NCBI GenBank assembly: GCA_037969585.1
Contig: JBBKXR010000149.1
Coordinates: forward strand, 1-19,794
Length of the DNA: 19,794 bases
Source of the DNA: JBBKXR01 sp037969585
Lineage (GTDB): Bacteria > Verrucomicrobiota > Verrucomicrobiia > Verrucomicrobiales > DEV007
Direction of reading: 5' to 3'
Shown in pieces: positions 7,127-14,843 of the stretch (the stretch's first letter is position 1; every line of letters begins with the position of its first letter). Below the pieces are notes generated by a model that saw nothing but the letters and a program-made list of their open reading frames with translations, had not been told where the DNA came from and did no database searches. A program made the position numbers and the translations under genes.

Positions 7127-9226
7127 ATGCATGCTACTTCAAAACTGCTGCGCAGCTTCGCCTTAGCGGGGTTGTGTTTCTACTTTCTCCCAAGTGCTTC
7201 GGCTGCCGATGAGAAGGACCACGACTGGCCGCATTATCTCGGTGGCAAGCAGCGCGATCTTTACTCATCGCTGGAGCAGATCGATCGAGATAATGTTGCC
7301 GAGCTGAAAGTGGCGTGGACTTATGAAACGGGTGATGTCGCTGAGTATCAGGCGAACAATCTGATTATCAGTGGGGTGCTCTACACGCCAACGCCGTCGC
7401 GCAAAGTCGTCGCGCTGAACGCGGCTACGGGCAGCGAAATTTGGAAATGGGATCCGGCGACCGAGCGTTCAGGGGATGGGCGTGCACGGCAACGGGGTTT
7501 GTCTTTCTGGCAGAACGAGGAGGGCGGGGAGCAGCGACTGTTCACTGCGGTCGGCGGCTATCTGTTCGCTCTCGATCTGAAGAACGGGGAAGTCATTCGC
7601 AGTTTCGGCGAAAATGGTTCGATAGATCTTGGCTCCGGTCTCAACACTCCCGGAGTGACCTACGGGGACTTGTTGATTCTCGGTGGCGTCGGCGGTAAGG
7701 GCGCGGTGCGTGCCTTCGATGTACGGACGGGAGAGCAGCGTTGGATTTTTCATCTGATTCCGCGCCCCGGTGAGGTCGGCTACGAGACTTGGCCAAAGGA
7801 CGCCTACCAAACGGCGACTGGACTGATGCCTTGGTGCGGTCAGTCGCTGGATGAAGCGCGCGGCATTGTCTATGTGGCGACGAAAACCGCGGAGCCCGAT
7901 TTTTACGGAGGCAAACGCCACGGTGAAAATCTGTTCGCCAACAGTATTCTCGCGCTGAATGCCAAGACCGGCGAACGCATTTGGCATTTTCAAATAGTGC
8001 ACCACGATCTGCTCGACAAGGATCTACCATGTCCGCCGGTTCTGTTGACGGTGAATCATGACGGTAAGAAAGTCGACGCGGTGGCTCAGGGGACGAAACA
8101 CGGACTGCTTTTTGTCTTTGATCGAGTGACTGGTGAGCCGCTCTGGCCGATCGAAGAGCGTCCGGTTCCGCAGTCGAAACTGGTCGGTGAACAAGCCTGG
8201 CCGACGCAGCCTTTTCCTACCAAGCCCGAGCCCTTGATGCGTCAGCGCTACACCGAAGCAGACGCGTCTAACATTTCGCCGGAGACGCATCAACTGACAC
8301 TGGATCGGATTAAGGCTTCGCCAAATTTTGGGCCGTTCCCTGCGCCGAGTCTGGACGAATCGGTGATGTTTCCCGGCTTCGACGGTGGCATGGAATGGGG
8401 AGGTGGCGCGGCGGATCCCGAGGGAATCTACTATGTGAACGTCAACGAGATGCCATGGCTGTTGCAGATGGTCGAGACGCGTCGCGCTGATGGCACGGCG
8501 CTGGTTCCCGGTGAGAAGGATTACATGATTCACTGTGGCGCCTGTCACGGACTCGACCGCAAAGGCAACGCGATTGCTGAGTTTCCACCGCTCGTTGACA
8601 TCGGTCAGCGCAAAACTCGAGCCGAGATTGAGCAGATCACTCGTCAGGGTGGCGGGCGCATGCCCGGTTATGCGACCATGCCCGAAGCGCAGCGTGCAGC
8701 GATTCTCGATTATATCCTTAACGAGAAAGCAGCGCCGGCATCGGCGTCGCGCAAAGAGCCCGGCATTCCCGATTCGACGCCCACGGCTGAGCAGCCGACC
8801 GATTACGCGTTCGGAGGTTTTCGCCGTTGGCTGGATCCTGAAGGTTATCCGGCGATTAAACCGCCGTGGGGCACCCTCAATGCGGTTGATCTCAACACCG
8901 GCGAAATCAAATGGAAGGTCCCTCTGGGAGAATACCCGGAGCTGACGGCGCGAGGCATTCCTCCGACCGGAACCGAAAATTACGGCGGTCCGTTGGTAAC
9001 GGCAGGCGGCCTGCTTTTCATCGGAGCAACGGCTGACGAAACCTTTCGGGTATTCGACAAAGATACCGGCAAAGTTTTATGGAAAGCAAAGTTGCCATTC
9101 AGCGGCAATGCCACGCCGAGCACTTACATGGTCAACGGGCGGCAGTTCGTAGTGATCTCCGCCGGTGGCGGAAAATCGGGACGTCCGAAAGGCGGTAGCT
9201 TGGTGGCGTTTGCCTTACCGGAGTGA
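7127..9226 (+). CDS. PQQ-dependent dehydrogenase with inserted cytochrome c domain
   Basis: A periplasmic quinoprotein that oxidises an alcohol or sugar and passes electrons to its own heme. Signal peptide at residues 1-26 (ASA|ADE). The beta propeller has repeated tryptophan-docking blades (VVALNAATGSEIWKW, VRAFDVRTGEQRWIF, ILALNAKTGERIWHF, LLFVFDRVTGEPLW). The QIVHHDLLDKDLPCPP stretch (289-304) matches the active-site region of membrane glucose dehydrogenase-type quinoproteins. Residues about 462-535 are a c-type cytochrome with CGACH (470-474) and a likely Met ligand in RMPGY (512). The propeller then resumes (580-699: AVDLNTGEIKWKV, RVFDKDTGKVLWKA). Unlike E. coli Gcd there are no N-terminal membrane helices, so the protein is soluble or surface-held. 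No pqq biosynthesis genes lie in the window. It follows the hydrolase/barrel pair on the same strand and may share their substrate route. Confidence 0.92.
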   Translation: MHATSKLLRSFALAGLCFYFLPSASAADEKDHDWPHYLGGKQRDLYSSLEQIDRDNVAELKVAWTYETGDVAEYQANNLIISGVLYTPTPSRKVVALNAATGSEIWKWDPATERSGDGRARQRGLSFWQNEEGGEQRLFTAVGGYLFALDLKNGEVIRSFGENGSIDLGSGLNTPGVTYGDLLILGGVGGKGAVRAFDVRTGEQRWIFHLIPRPGEVGYETWPKDAYQTATGLMPWCGQSLDEARGIVYVATKTAEPDFYGGKRHGENLFANSILALNAKTGERIWHFQIVHHDLLDKDLPCPPVLLTVNHDGKKVDAVAQGTKHGLLFVFDRVTGEPLWPIEERPVPQSKLVGEQAWPTQPFPTKPEPLMRQRYTEADASNISPETHQLTLDRIKASPNFGPFPAPSLDESVMFPGFDGGMEWGGGAADPEGIYYVNVNEMPWLLQMVETRRADGTALVPGEKDYMIHCGACHGLDRKGNAIAEFPPLVDIGQRKTRAEIEQITRQGGGRMPGYATMPEAQRAAILDYILNEKAAPASASRKEPGIPDSTPTAEQPTDYAFGGFRRWLDPEGYPAIKPPWGTLNAVDLNTGEIKWKVPLGEYPELTARGIPPTGTENYGGPLVTAGGLLFIGATADETFRVFDKDTGKVLWKAKLPFSGNATPSTYMVNGRQFVVISAGGGKSGRPKGGSLVAFALPE

Positions 9227-9265
9227 GTTCGGCTAGTGGGCGAGCAGATGTAAACTGACGGTTCT

Positions 9266-9414
9266 CCGGCGAAGGACAAAAGCTTCGGCGGCGATTGATG
9301 AAGCGCGCTTGCGGTTTTGCTTCGAGCGGGCACGCAGGAGCGAGCCCCTCCAGACCCTGCCGGGTCTCATCGGGTATCGGAGCATTCGACTGGAGGGGCA
9401 AGTTCCACCTTGCC
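9266..9414. repeat. Cluster of inverted repeats between convergent genes
   Basis: Four hairpins occupy the gap between the PQQ gene and the minus-strand methyltransferase. CCGGCGAAG/CTTCGGCGG (9266-9274, 9283-9291) has one mismatch. GCCCCTCCAG/CTGGAGGGGC (9344-9353, 9390-9399) is perfect over 10 bases. AGACCC-TGCC-GGGTCT (9352-9367) nests within it. GGCAAG-TTCCAC-CTTGCC (9397-9414) overlaps its right arm. None is followed by a T-run. The nesting resembles REP/BIME-type intergenic repeats; a role in ending both convergent transcripts is possible. Confidence 0.55.
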
Positions 9415-9493
9415 GGCGAACGTCGAGAGGTGATCGCTACTGCTGCTGCGAACCAACTCGCCTTTCCAGTTTAGACTTGGCCGAACACCATGA

Positions 9494-10015
9494 TTAAACG
9501 TTCAGCTGCCGGCGGTATTCGTAAAGTGCCATGGCGGTCGCCGACGAAACATTGAAACTGTGGGGCAAACCGTAGACGGGGATTTCGACGACATCGTCGA
9601 GAAGTTCGAGAATCTCCGGCGAAATGCCGAGCCGTTCGTTGCCGATCACCAGAACGGTTCGCGGTGCGAAGGTGAAATGATTCAGGTTTTGTGAATGGGT
9701 GGTTTGTTCGAGGCCGACCAGGCGATAGCCCTGCTGTCGAAAATCTTTCAACACCGGTCCGAGGGTCCGTCGAACTTCTACGGATAACTGATCGGCGCCG
9801 TCGCGGGCGATCCGATTAATCAACTTGGCATTGCCGGTCAGAATAAGTCGCGAGATGCCGCTGGCGCTGGCGCTGCGAGCGATCCCGGAGAGATTGACAT
9901 TGCTCCGCATTGGCACGCAGGCAACGATCAACTCGTGCTCCGACGGCTGCACCCGAGCGGGACCGGATTTGTGCCGCTCTTGTTCAAAATGGGGAGTGGT
10001 GGAATCAGCAGGCAA
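9494..10015 (-). CDS. SpoU/TrmH-family (SPOUT) RNA methyltransferase
   Basis: A SAM-dependent ribose 2'-O-methyltransferase of tRNA or rRNA; the target nucleotide cannot be told. The 173 residues show the three SPOUT motifs: motif 1 NVNLSGIARSASASG (39-53), motif 2 LVIGNERLGIS (122-132) and motif 3 from IPVYGLPHSFNVSSATA (145-161), the trefoil-knot SAM site. The usual SLNVS of motif 3 is SFNVS here. The domain is single, without the N-terminal RNA-binding domain of RlmB-like relatives, so it is closer to TrmL or TrmH in size. It is the last gene of a closely spaced minus-strand series, 44 bases after the glycosidase-like gene, and is convergent with the PQQ dehydrogenase gene. Confidence 0.9.
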   Translation of the reverse strand: MPADSTTPHFEQERHKSGPARVQPSEHELIVACVPMRSNVNLSGIARSASASGISRLILTGNAKLINRIARDGADQLSVEVRRTLGPVLKDFRQQGYRLVGLEQTTHSQNLNHFTFAPRTVLVIGNERLGISPEILELLDDVVEIPVYGLPHSFNVSSATAMALYEYRRQLNV

Positions 10016-10059
10016 GCTGGGATTATAACGGTTTCACTGACAGCGGTCGAACGACATTC

Positions 10060-11787
10060 TCACTTAAAAATCGTGTCGATGCCCATGGCACTTTCGCGGG
10101 CGAACTTGGGGAAGATCTTCGGACGTGTTCTTTTTAAAATCAGGTAGGTCCACGACAGCAGGCGCAGGCCGATGATTCGATCGATGAACCGGTAGCCGGG
10201 TTGATCGCGTAGTAGATACTTGGTAAACCACGAAATGTGGCGCGCTTTCATCCGGAACGGGGAGAGGTTGATGCGGATTGCGTAGCGGTAGCGGGTGCCG
10301 CGCGGATACTTTTTCTTGTAGGCTTTTTTGGCTGCGTTGAGCCGTTGCTCGATCGATTCGTCAAACGGGCGGAAGAAGTATTCGCGGGCCAGTGCGAGGA
10401 TCGAAAAGGTTGCTTCCATGAACTCGATGTCATGCGCAGGCAGGCCACATTTTTCGGCGAGGCGGTGCATGCGGCGGATCTTTTCCATGGCCGCCTGACC
10501 CGAGCGAATGCAGGACTCGCCGTCGTCGACGAAGTGATTCATCATGCGTTTGATGGCATGGGCGATGAAGATGTTATGCCAGTAAACGCCGATCAGCGGG
10601 GGGATGCGCACCCGCCGAAAGAACATCTTCTGGCGGGCGAACTCGGGCAGGTAGAGCAGTTCCTTGACGACTTCTTCGGAGAGTCGCAGCAGTTCGAGCC
10701 ATGAAGCGGGATCGTTGGCGCAGCCGGGGAACTTTAAGACAGCCTCTTCCCAGAGCTCGTTGTGTTTGAACAGGCGCAGGGTGACGAAGGTGTTGATCTC
10801 GGTCCAGATCGCCGCGTCTTCGAGGTAGGCAAGTCGGCGAAACGGTGTCCAGCCGCCGGTCTGACACCATAGATTGATGCCGGCAAAGTTGGGTGCGTGG
10901 CGCAGTTCGAGTGCGAATTTTTCGTAATCGTGACCGATGAAGCTGGGGTATTCGCCACAGCCCTCGTACTCGCGCCGCGTTTGCAGTTCGATCAGCGTAG
11001 GAATGTCGGTGATGAAGAAATTTCGGTTCAGCGACAGGTAGCGGAAAAAGTCCGACTCGCCGTACTTCATCGACAGCACCAGCGCCGGGCTGTCAATGCC
11101 GTCAACGGTGCGGAGCAGGGTGGCGTCGCGCCAGATGAGGTCACCGACCTGGTGTGCGCCAACCGTCCAGGTTCGGAACAGGCAGGTGCGATGGTTCTTT
11201 TCGAAGGTTGGTAACACGGCCTTGAGGAAGCGATTGACCATGCCTGGATTTTTCAGCACCAGCTGACTGCGGAAGTATTCCTTCACATCATGTCCGTCGG
11301 ATTCACCGATGCGTATGATCACTCCGGCGACATCCGGAAATGCGCAGAAAAATCCGTCGAGCAGTTCACTGACAAAGTGGTGGATCTTTTCCAGATCAGT
11401 TCCGAGTCGCCTGGCTGACGCCGGCGTGAAAGTCATCACGTCCAGGGTCAGAAAAATCTTCAGTCCGGCCTGGCGAACGATTTTGAAAAGCTCACGGAAT
11501 TCGGCGGTGTTGTGCGCGATCTGATCGCGGACCTCAGCTTCGTAAAAGGGATGGTCGGCCAGATGCGGCAAGTCATCCATCGACACGGCGTTGTAGCCGG
11601 TGTCGGCGACGCGCCGGCAGAAGCTCCTCAAGTCATCCTGAACGCGATCGAAATACGCCCGGCGTTGATCACCTTCGAGTTTTTGAATTCGCCGCCACGG
11701 GATCTTTGACCAATTGACGCGGACTTTTTTGTAGTCGCGGAAAAATGGACCGATCGCGTCGATGAGGAAGATTTTTTCGTCCAGCAT
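10060..11787 (-). CDS. Large TIM-barrel-like protein, possibly a divergent glycoside hydrolase
   Basis: 575 residues without a signal peptide, hence probably cytoplasmic. I cannot place it in a named family. The first 320 residues read like a TIM barrel: VADTGYNAVSMDDLPHL (60-76), LKIFLTLDVMTF (109-120), GVIIRIGESDG (155-165, a strand ending in Glu162), LFRTWTVGAHQ (203-213), ALVLSMKYGESDFF (235-248), and a segment at 262-290 (TLIELQTRREYEGCGEYPSF) whose ELQ-x-EY-x-G recalls GH67 alpha-glucuronidases. The strand GINLWCQTGGW (303-313) closes the barrel. The second half is helical and very basic near the end (AAKKAYKKKYPRGTRYRYAI). The start at 11787 begins 14 bases after the phosphoesterase stop; an in-frame ATG at 11865 would overlap that gene and is less likely. 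Its place after a PlcP-like/glycosyltransferase pair suggests a role with glycolipids. A nonenzymatic barrel is also possible. Confidence 0.75.
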   Translation of the reverse strand: MLDEKIFLIDAIGPFFRDYKKVRVNWSKIPWRRIQKLEGDQRRAYFDRVQDDLRSFCRRVADTGYNAVSMDDLPHLADHPFYEAEVRDQIAHNTAEFRELFKIVRQAGLKIFLTLDVMTFTPASARRLGTDLEKIHHFVSELLDGFFCAFPDVAGVIIRIGESDGHDVKEYFRSQLVLKNPGMVNRFLKAVLPTFEKNHRTCLFRTWTVGAHQVGDLIWRDATLLRTVDGIDSPALVLSMKYGESDFFRYLSLNRNFFITDIPTLIELQTRREYEGCGEYPSFIGHDYEKFALELRHAPNFAGINLWCQTGGWTPFRRLAYLEDAAIWTEINTFVTLRLFKHNELWEEAVLKFPGCANDPASWLELLRLSEEVVKELLYLPEFARQKMFFRRVRIPPLIGVYWHNIFIAHAIKRMMNHFVDDGESCIRSGQAAMEKIRRMHRLAEKCGLPAHDIEFMEATFSILALAREYFFRPFDESIEQRLNAAKKAYKKKYPRGTRYRYAIRINLSPFRMKARHISWFTKYLLRDQPGYRFIDRIIGLRLLSWTYLILKRTRPKIFPKFARESAMGIDTIFK

Positions 11788-11801
11788 CGGCGGGTTGGAA
11801 T

Positions 11802-12659
11802 TCACGCAGCTGAAAAGGCAGCGGCTGCGATCATCTCCCGCTCGGATTCGCAAGGCTCGAACCATTCGGATTCGGCGGCGATTTCCGCCTCGTTGGCACC
11901 GATGCGATTCATGAACTCTTTGTATTCGACCAGTTCGAATTCGCCGGGTTCGGCCTCGACGATGGCGGTCAGCGATTCAACCCAGTCGCCGGAGTTGAGG
12001 TAGTGGATGCCACCCTCAAGCACTTTGTCGGCGGGCGTGTGAATGTGCCCGCAGACGATGCCTGAGCATTTGCGAAGCTTCGCCAGCTCGGTCAGTTGTT
12101 CCTCGTAGCGGCCGACGAAATTGACCGCTGACTTGACCCGGGCTTTGATTTCTTTGCTCAGCGAAAAGTAAGGCTTGCCGCGCCACGAGCGCCATCTGTT
12201 GTAGAGGCGGTTCACTTTCAGGAGAAGGTCGTAGCCGACTGCGCCGAGCATGGCGACCCACTTGGAGTTGGTGGTCACCGAATCGAAGCCGTCGCCGTGA
12301 ACCATCAGGTAGTCGCCCTGCGGCGTGGAGTGGACGTATTCGTTTTCAATTTTCAGTCCGCCGAAATCAATGGGCAGAAACCGGTCGAGGATGTCGTCGT
12401 GATTGCCGCGTAGATAAATCACTTCGGTTGCCTGCTTCTCCATTTTCTTGAGCACGGTGCGAATAAACCTGGTATGTTCAGGGAGCCATTCGCCGCCACT
12501 GCGCAACGCCCATCCGTCGATGATATCGCCGTTGAGGATGAGTTTTTTGCAACGCGTGGCGCGCAGGAAATGGATCACCTCCCTGGCTTTGGAGTCCTTC
12601 GTGCCGAGGTGTACGTCGGAAAGGATGATGCTGTGAAACAGCGGTTTTTTGGTTTTCAT
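11802..12659 (-). CDS. Calcineurin-like metallophosphoesterase, PlcP-like
   Basis: 285 residues with the full two-metal set: DVHLG (15-19), GDIIDGW (44-50), GNHDD (85-89), HGDGFD (121-126) and GHIHTP (204-209). Annotation pipelines would likely call it UDP-2,3-diacylglucosamine diphosphatase (LpxH). However, the sequence around RVKSAVNFVGRYEEQL (174-189) and NSGDWVESLTAIVE (222-235) agrees better, from memory, with rhizobial PlcP, a phospholipase C-type enzyme that cuts phospholipids to diacylglycerol when phosphate is scarce. Its start overlaps the stop of the upstream glycosyltransferase as ATGA, matching the plcP-agt pairing reported in other bacteria. A Glu/Ala-rich tail follows residue 245. 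The metal-dependent phosphoesterase call is firm; PlcP over LpxH is a reasoned preference. Confidence 0.85.
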   Translation of the reverse strand: MKTKKPLFHSIILSDVHLGTKDSKAREVIHFLRATRCKKLILNGDIIDGWALRSGGEWLPEHTRFIRTVLKKMEKQATEVIYLRGNHDDILDRFLPIDFGGLKIENEYVHSTPQGDYLMVHGDGFDSVTTNSKWVAMLGAVGYDLLLKVNRLYNRWRSWRGKPYFSLSKEIKARVKSAVNFVGRYEEQLTELAKLRKCSGIVCGHIHTPADKVLEGGIHYLNSGDWVESLTAIVEAEPGEFELVEYKEFMNRIGANEAEIAAESEWFEPCESEREMIAAAAFSAA

Positions 12660-13843
12660 GGCAGCGAATCTGAGGGCTGATCAATGGATCGTAGAGGCGC
12701 TTCCGCCGGCAGCTCGAGACCCGCGATGTCGTGACCGTCGCGTTCGATCATTTCGATCAACTGTTTCTGAAAGCGCTTTATCACCTTCTTCCAGCGAACT
12801 TTGCGGGCGCTGTGGCGGGCGGCTTCGCGCACGCTGGCGAGGTTGGGATCGCGAGTCATCTCGATGGCTTTTTCCAGGTAGGCCTGTGAATCATCGAATG
12901 GCGCGACGTAGCCGTTTTGGCCATCGCGGATGTGTTGCCGGGCGGCGGCGTAGTCGTAGGCGAGAACCGCAAGTCCACTGGCCATCGCTTCGAGGGTGAC
13001 GTTGCCGAAGGTCTCGGTAATGCTCGGAAAAACGAACAGGTCGGCCGAGGCGTAGTGCCGGGCCAGTTCTTCACCATGCAGCACGCCAGCGTAGATGAAC
13101 TCGGGGTGCCGGGACTTCAGTTCGTTCAGTTTCGGACCGTCGCCGACGAACACGCCTTTGAAGTCGGGAAAGCGTGCAGCGATCGCTGAATAGGTCCGAA
13201 CGATCAGTTCGAGATTTTTTTCTGCGGCGATCCGGCCCACGTAGAGTCCGACCATGCTGCCGCTGCCGGCGCCCCATTGGGATCGAAGCAAGGCGCTGCG
13301 CTTTTTCGGATTGAACTGACGGGTGTCGACGCCCTTGGGCAGGAGGTGCAGATTTTCGAAACCTTTGCTCTTGAGGTCGTCAATGGTTTCGCGTGACGGC
13401 ACAAAGGTGGAACTCGATCGATTGTGAACGCGGCGTAGGTAGGAGATCGCGGCACGTTCGAGCAGCGGCATCTGATAGTGGGCCAGGTACTGCTGAAAGT
13501 TGGTGTGAAAGCCGGAGGCAACCGGAATGTCCATCGCCCGCGCCGCAGTGATCGCGGACGCGCCGAGCGGCGTTTCGGTGGCTACGTAGATGACGTCCGG
13601 ACGACTCCGGTACCAGCGCGCCTGCAGTCGAAGTCGCATCGGCAGTCCGACGCGAACTTCGCGGTATCCGGGCAGGGAAACAGACGGGACGCCGATGCCC
13701 TCCTCGTCGCATTCCAGGACTGCGGGTCGGATTACGTCGACGCTGTGACCCAGTTCGCGTAGTCCGGTGACCAGGCGATAGAGGGTCGTGGCCACCCCGT
13801 TCGGCTGGGGGATGTAGGTGTCGGTGACGAAGGTGACTTTCAT
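12656..13843 (-). CDS. GT4-family (GT-B) glycosyltransferase, Agt/MgtA-like
   Basis: Transfers a sugar from a nucleotide donor, here probably to diacylglycerol. The 395 residues have the N-terminal acceptor fold starting MKVTFVTDTYIPQPNGVATT, the donor site with YVGRIAAEKN (201-210), and the EX7E motif ETFGNVTLE (Glu277 and Glu285). GFHTNFQQYL (111-120) is typical of the SQDX/MgtA-like GT4 enzymes that make sulfo- or mannosyl-type glycolipids. There is no membrane helix, as usual for peripheral membrane GT4s. The C-terminal helix (WKKVIKRFQKQL) is basic and could hold the membrane. It is first in the minus-strand set, with 120 bases between it and the sigma-factor stop, and overlaps the PlcP-like gene by four bases. 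Donor and acceptor are inferred from context. Confidence 0.88.
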   Translation of the reverse strand: MKVTFVTDTYIPQPNGVATTLYRLVTGLRELGHSVDVIRPAVLECDEEGIGVPSVSLPGYREVRVGLPMRLRLQARWYRSRPDVIYVATETPLGASAITAARAMDIPVASGFHTNFQQYLAHYQMPLLERAAISYLRRVHNRSSSTFVPSRETIDDLKSKGFENLHLLPKGVDTRQFNPKKRSALLRSQWGAGSGSMVGLYVGRIAAEKNLELIVRTYSAIAARFPDFKGVFVGDGPKLNELKSRHPEFIYAGVLHGEELARHYASADLFVFPSITETFGNVTLEAMASGLAVLAYDYAAARQHIRDGQNGYVAPFDDSQAYLEKAIEMTRDPNLASVREAARHSARKVRWKKVIKRFQKQLIEMIERDGHDIAGLELPAEAPLRSIDQPSDSLP

Positions 13844-13940
13844 TGTGGAAATGAAAGCTCTTCCGGGATCGGCAAATTCGCGAACGCCGCTCTGTTCCTT
13901 TTTCGTTACATGGATGACGCGAGTTTTGGGGTGATCACTC

Positions 13941-13968
13941 AGTGAAACCGCACGCCTGCCGTTTCACT
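13941..13968 (-). terminator. Inverted repeat over the sigma-factor stop codon
   Basis: AGTGAAAC (13941-13948) and GTTTCACT (13961-13968) form an 8-base stem with a 12-base loop, covering the TGA at 13964-13966. No T-run follows on the minus strand, so it is a weak terminator candidate or an attenuator before the glycosyltransferase gene. A GTGATCAC palindrome (13931-13938) lies next to it. Confidence 0.35.
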
Positions 13969-14626
13969 CGCCGTGCGGCAAATGGAGTTCGTCTTCGACC
14001 GCGAAGCTGCTGTCCACCTCGCCGCGCAGGTTGTGGACGCCGCGACGGATTCTGGCCTTCACGGTCCCGATCGGGCGTTCTATTTTCTTCGCGATTTGCG
14101 ATTGGGTGAGGCCGGAGAAATAGGCAAGCTCGATGACCTCGCGTTGTTCGGCGGAAAGTTTTGTGACCGCTGATTCGAGAATGCGTCGGGTTTCTGACCG
14201 GTAAACGGATTCGCGGGACGGGTCGCTCGGATCGGTGCCTTCGGTCTCATTCCGCTCTTCAAGTTTATCGCGCAGAACGCCTCGGCGTTGCAGCATGCGC
14301 ACCCGGTCGATCGCCCGGTTGCGTGACATGGTGGCGATCCAGGTGAGGAGCTTGCCTTTTGTGGAGTTGTAGGTTCCGGCTTTCTTCCAAATAGAGACCA
14401 GTACGTCCTGGCTGACATCTTTGGTGTCTTCGTAGTGGTTGAGCACCTTGTGAACCGTTGAGTAGATGAGGCCACCGAATTTCTTGCTGAGTTCTTCGAA
14501 GGCCTGGCGATCGCCGTCGGCGACGCGATTCATGAGCTCTGCATCAGATCCTGATGAGACTTTCTTCAGCGAGGCTGCATTTGGCTGAACTGAGGCTGTG
14601 GGAGAGATCGAGGGAGATGTGTTCAT
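13964..14626 (-). CDS. ECF-type RNA polymerase sigma factor (SigK-like)
   Basis: Directs RNA polymerase to a special promoter set. From the chosen start, 220 residues. Sigma region 2 spans about 40-115 (DRQAFEELSKKFGGLIYSTV, then YEDTKDVSQDVLVSIWKKAG and LLTWIATMSRNRAIDRVR). Region 4 spans about 145-200 (LSAEQREVIELAYFSGLTQS with the helix-turn-helix IAKKIERPIGTVKARIRRG). No region 3 is present, as in ECF sigmas. The wording of both regions resembles the SigK/ECF19 group. A Ser/Pro-rich leader (1-25) precedes region 2. The ATG at 14626 is chosen because the alternative at 14659 would place a repeated TGTCTA element inside the coding region. No anti-sigma factor gene is adjacent. It is divergent from a MerR regulator, which is the likely controller. 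Confidence 0.93.
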   Translation of the reverse strand: MNTSPSISPTASVQPNAASLKKVSSGSDAELMNRVADGDRQAFEELSKKFGGLIYSTVHKVLNHYEDTKDVSQDVLVSIWKKAGTYNSTKGKLLTWIATMSRNRAIDRVRMLQRRGVLRDKLEERNETEGTDPSDPSRESVYRSETRRILESAVTKLSAEQREVIELAYFSGLTQSQIAKKIERPIGTVKARIRRGVHNLRGEVDSSFAVEDELHLPHGE

Positions 14627-14639
14627 TTTAGTTAGTGAT

Positions 14640-14786
14640 TGTCTAACATAAAAGCGCATTGTCTAGGAAATGTCTAAGTAAAAGTGAAACTTTATTTTGT
14701 TGGATTGCTTTTGCCCCGCTAGATCCCAAGGAGAAATTGGAGAAAGGAATCCAAACTTGTCGCCTGCACGTTTACCTTTTGTCTAG
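14640..14786. promoter_or_regulatory. Repeated TGTCTA boxes in the divergent promoter region
   Basis: TGTCTA occurs four times on the + strand between the sigma gene and the MerR gene: 14640 (TGTCTAA), 14660 (TGTCTAG), 14671 (TGTCTAA) and 14780 (TGTCTAG). All sit in a shared T-rich context, roughly WTTGTCTARG. The middle two are exactly 11 bases apart, the spacing of the direct repeats bound by CarH-type MerR proteins. The first three sit 14-50 bases upstream of the sigma start, the fourth 58 bases before the MerR start. A short AAAGT-GAA-ACTTT inverted repeat (14681-14693) lies among them. Binding by the adjacent regulator is inferred. Confidence 0.6.
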
Positions 14787-14843
14787 GTTGTGGCAGCTTT
14801 GCTGTCTCACTTGCCCCCGCTGCCCCCCCTCGATTCAATTTCC

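Noticed and set aside
10237..10704. 155-codon plus-strand frame
   Set aside because: It is the reverse of the glycosidase-like gene, whose minus-strand reading is long, well composed and part of an operon.
13904..13920. Pho box upstream of the glycosyltransferase gene
   Set aside because: On the minus strand only one half (GTCAT) fits; the second half, 11 bases on, does not match the TGTCA consensus. Phosphate control remains possible but is not shown.
14627..14659. Longer sigma factor start at 14659
   Set aside because: It would put one TGTCTA box and the likely promoter inside the coding region, and the added residues are not sigma-like.
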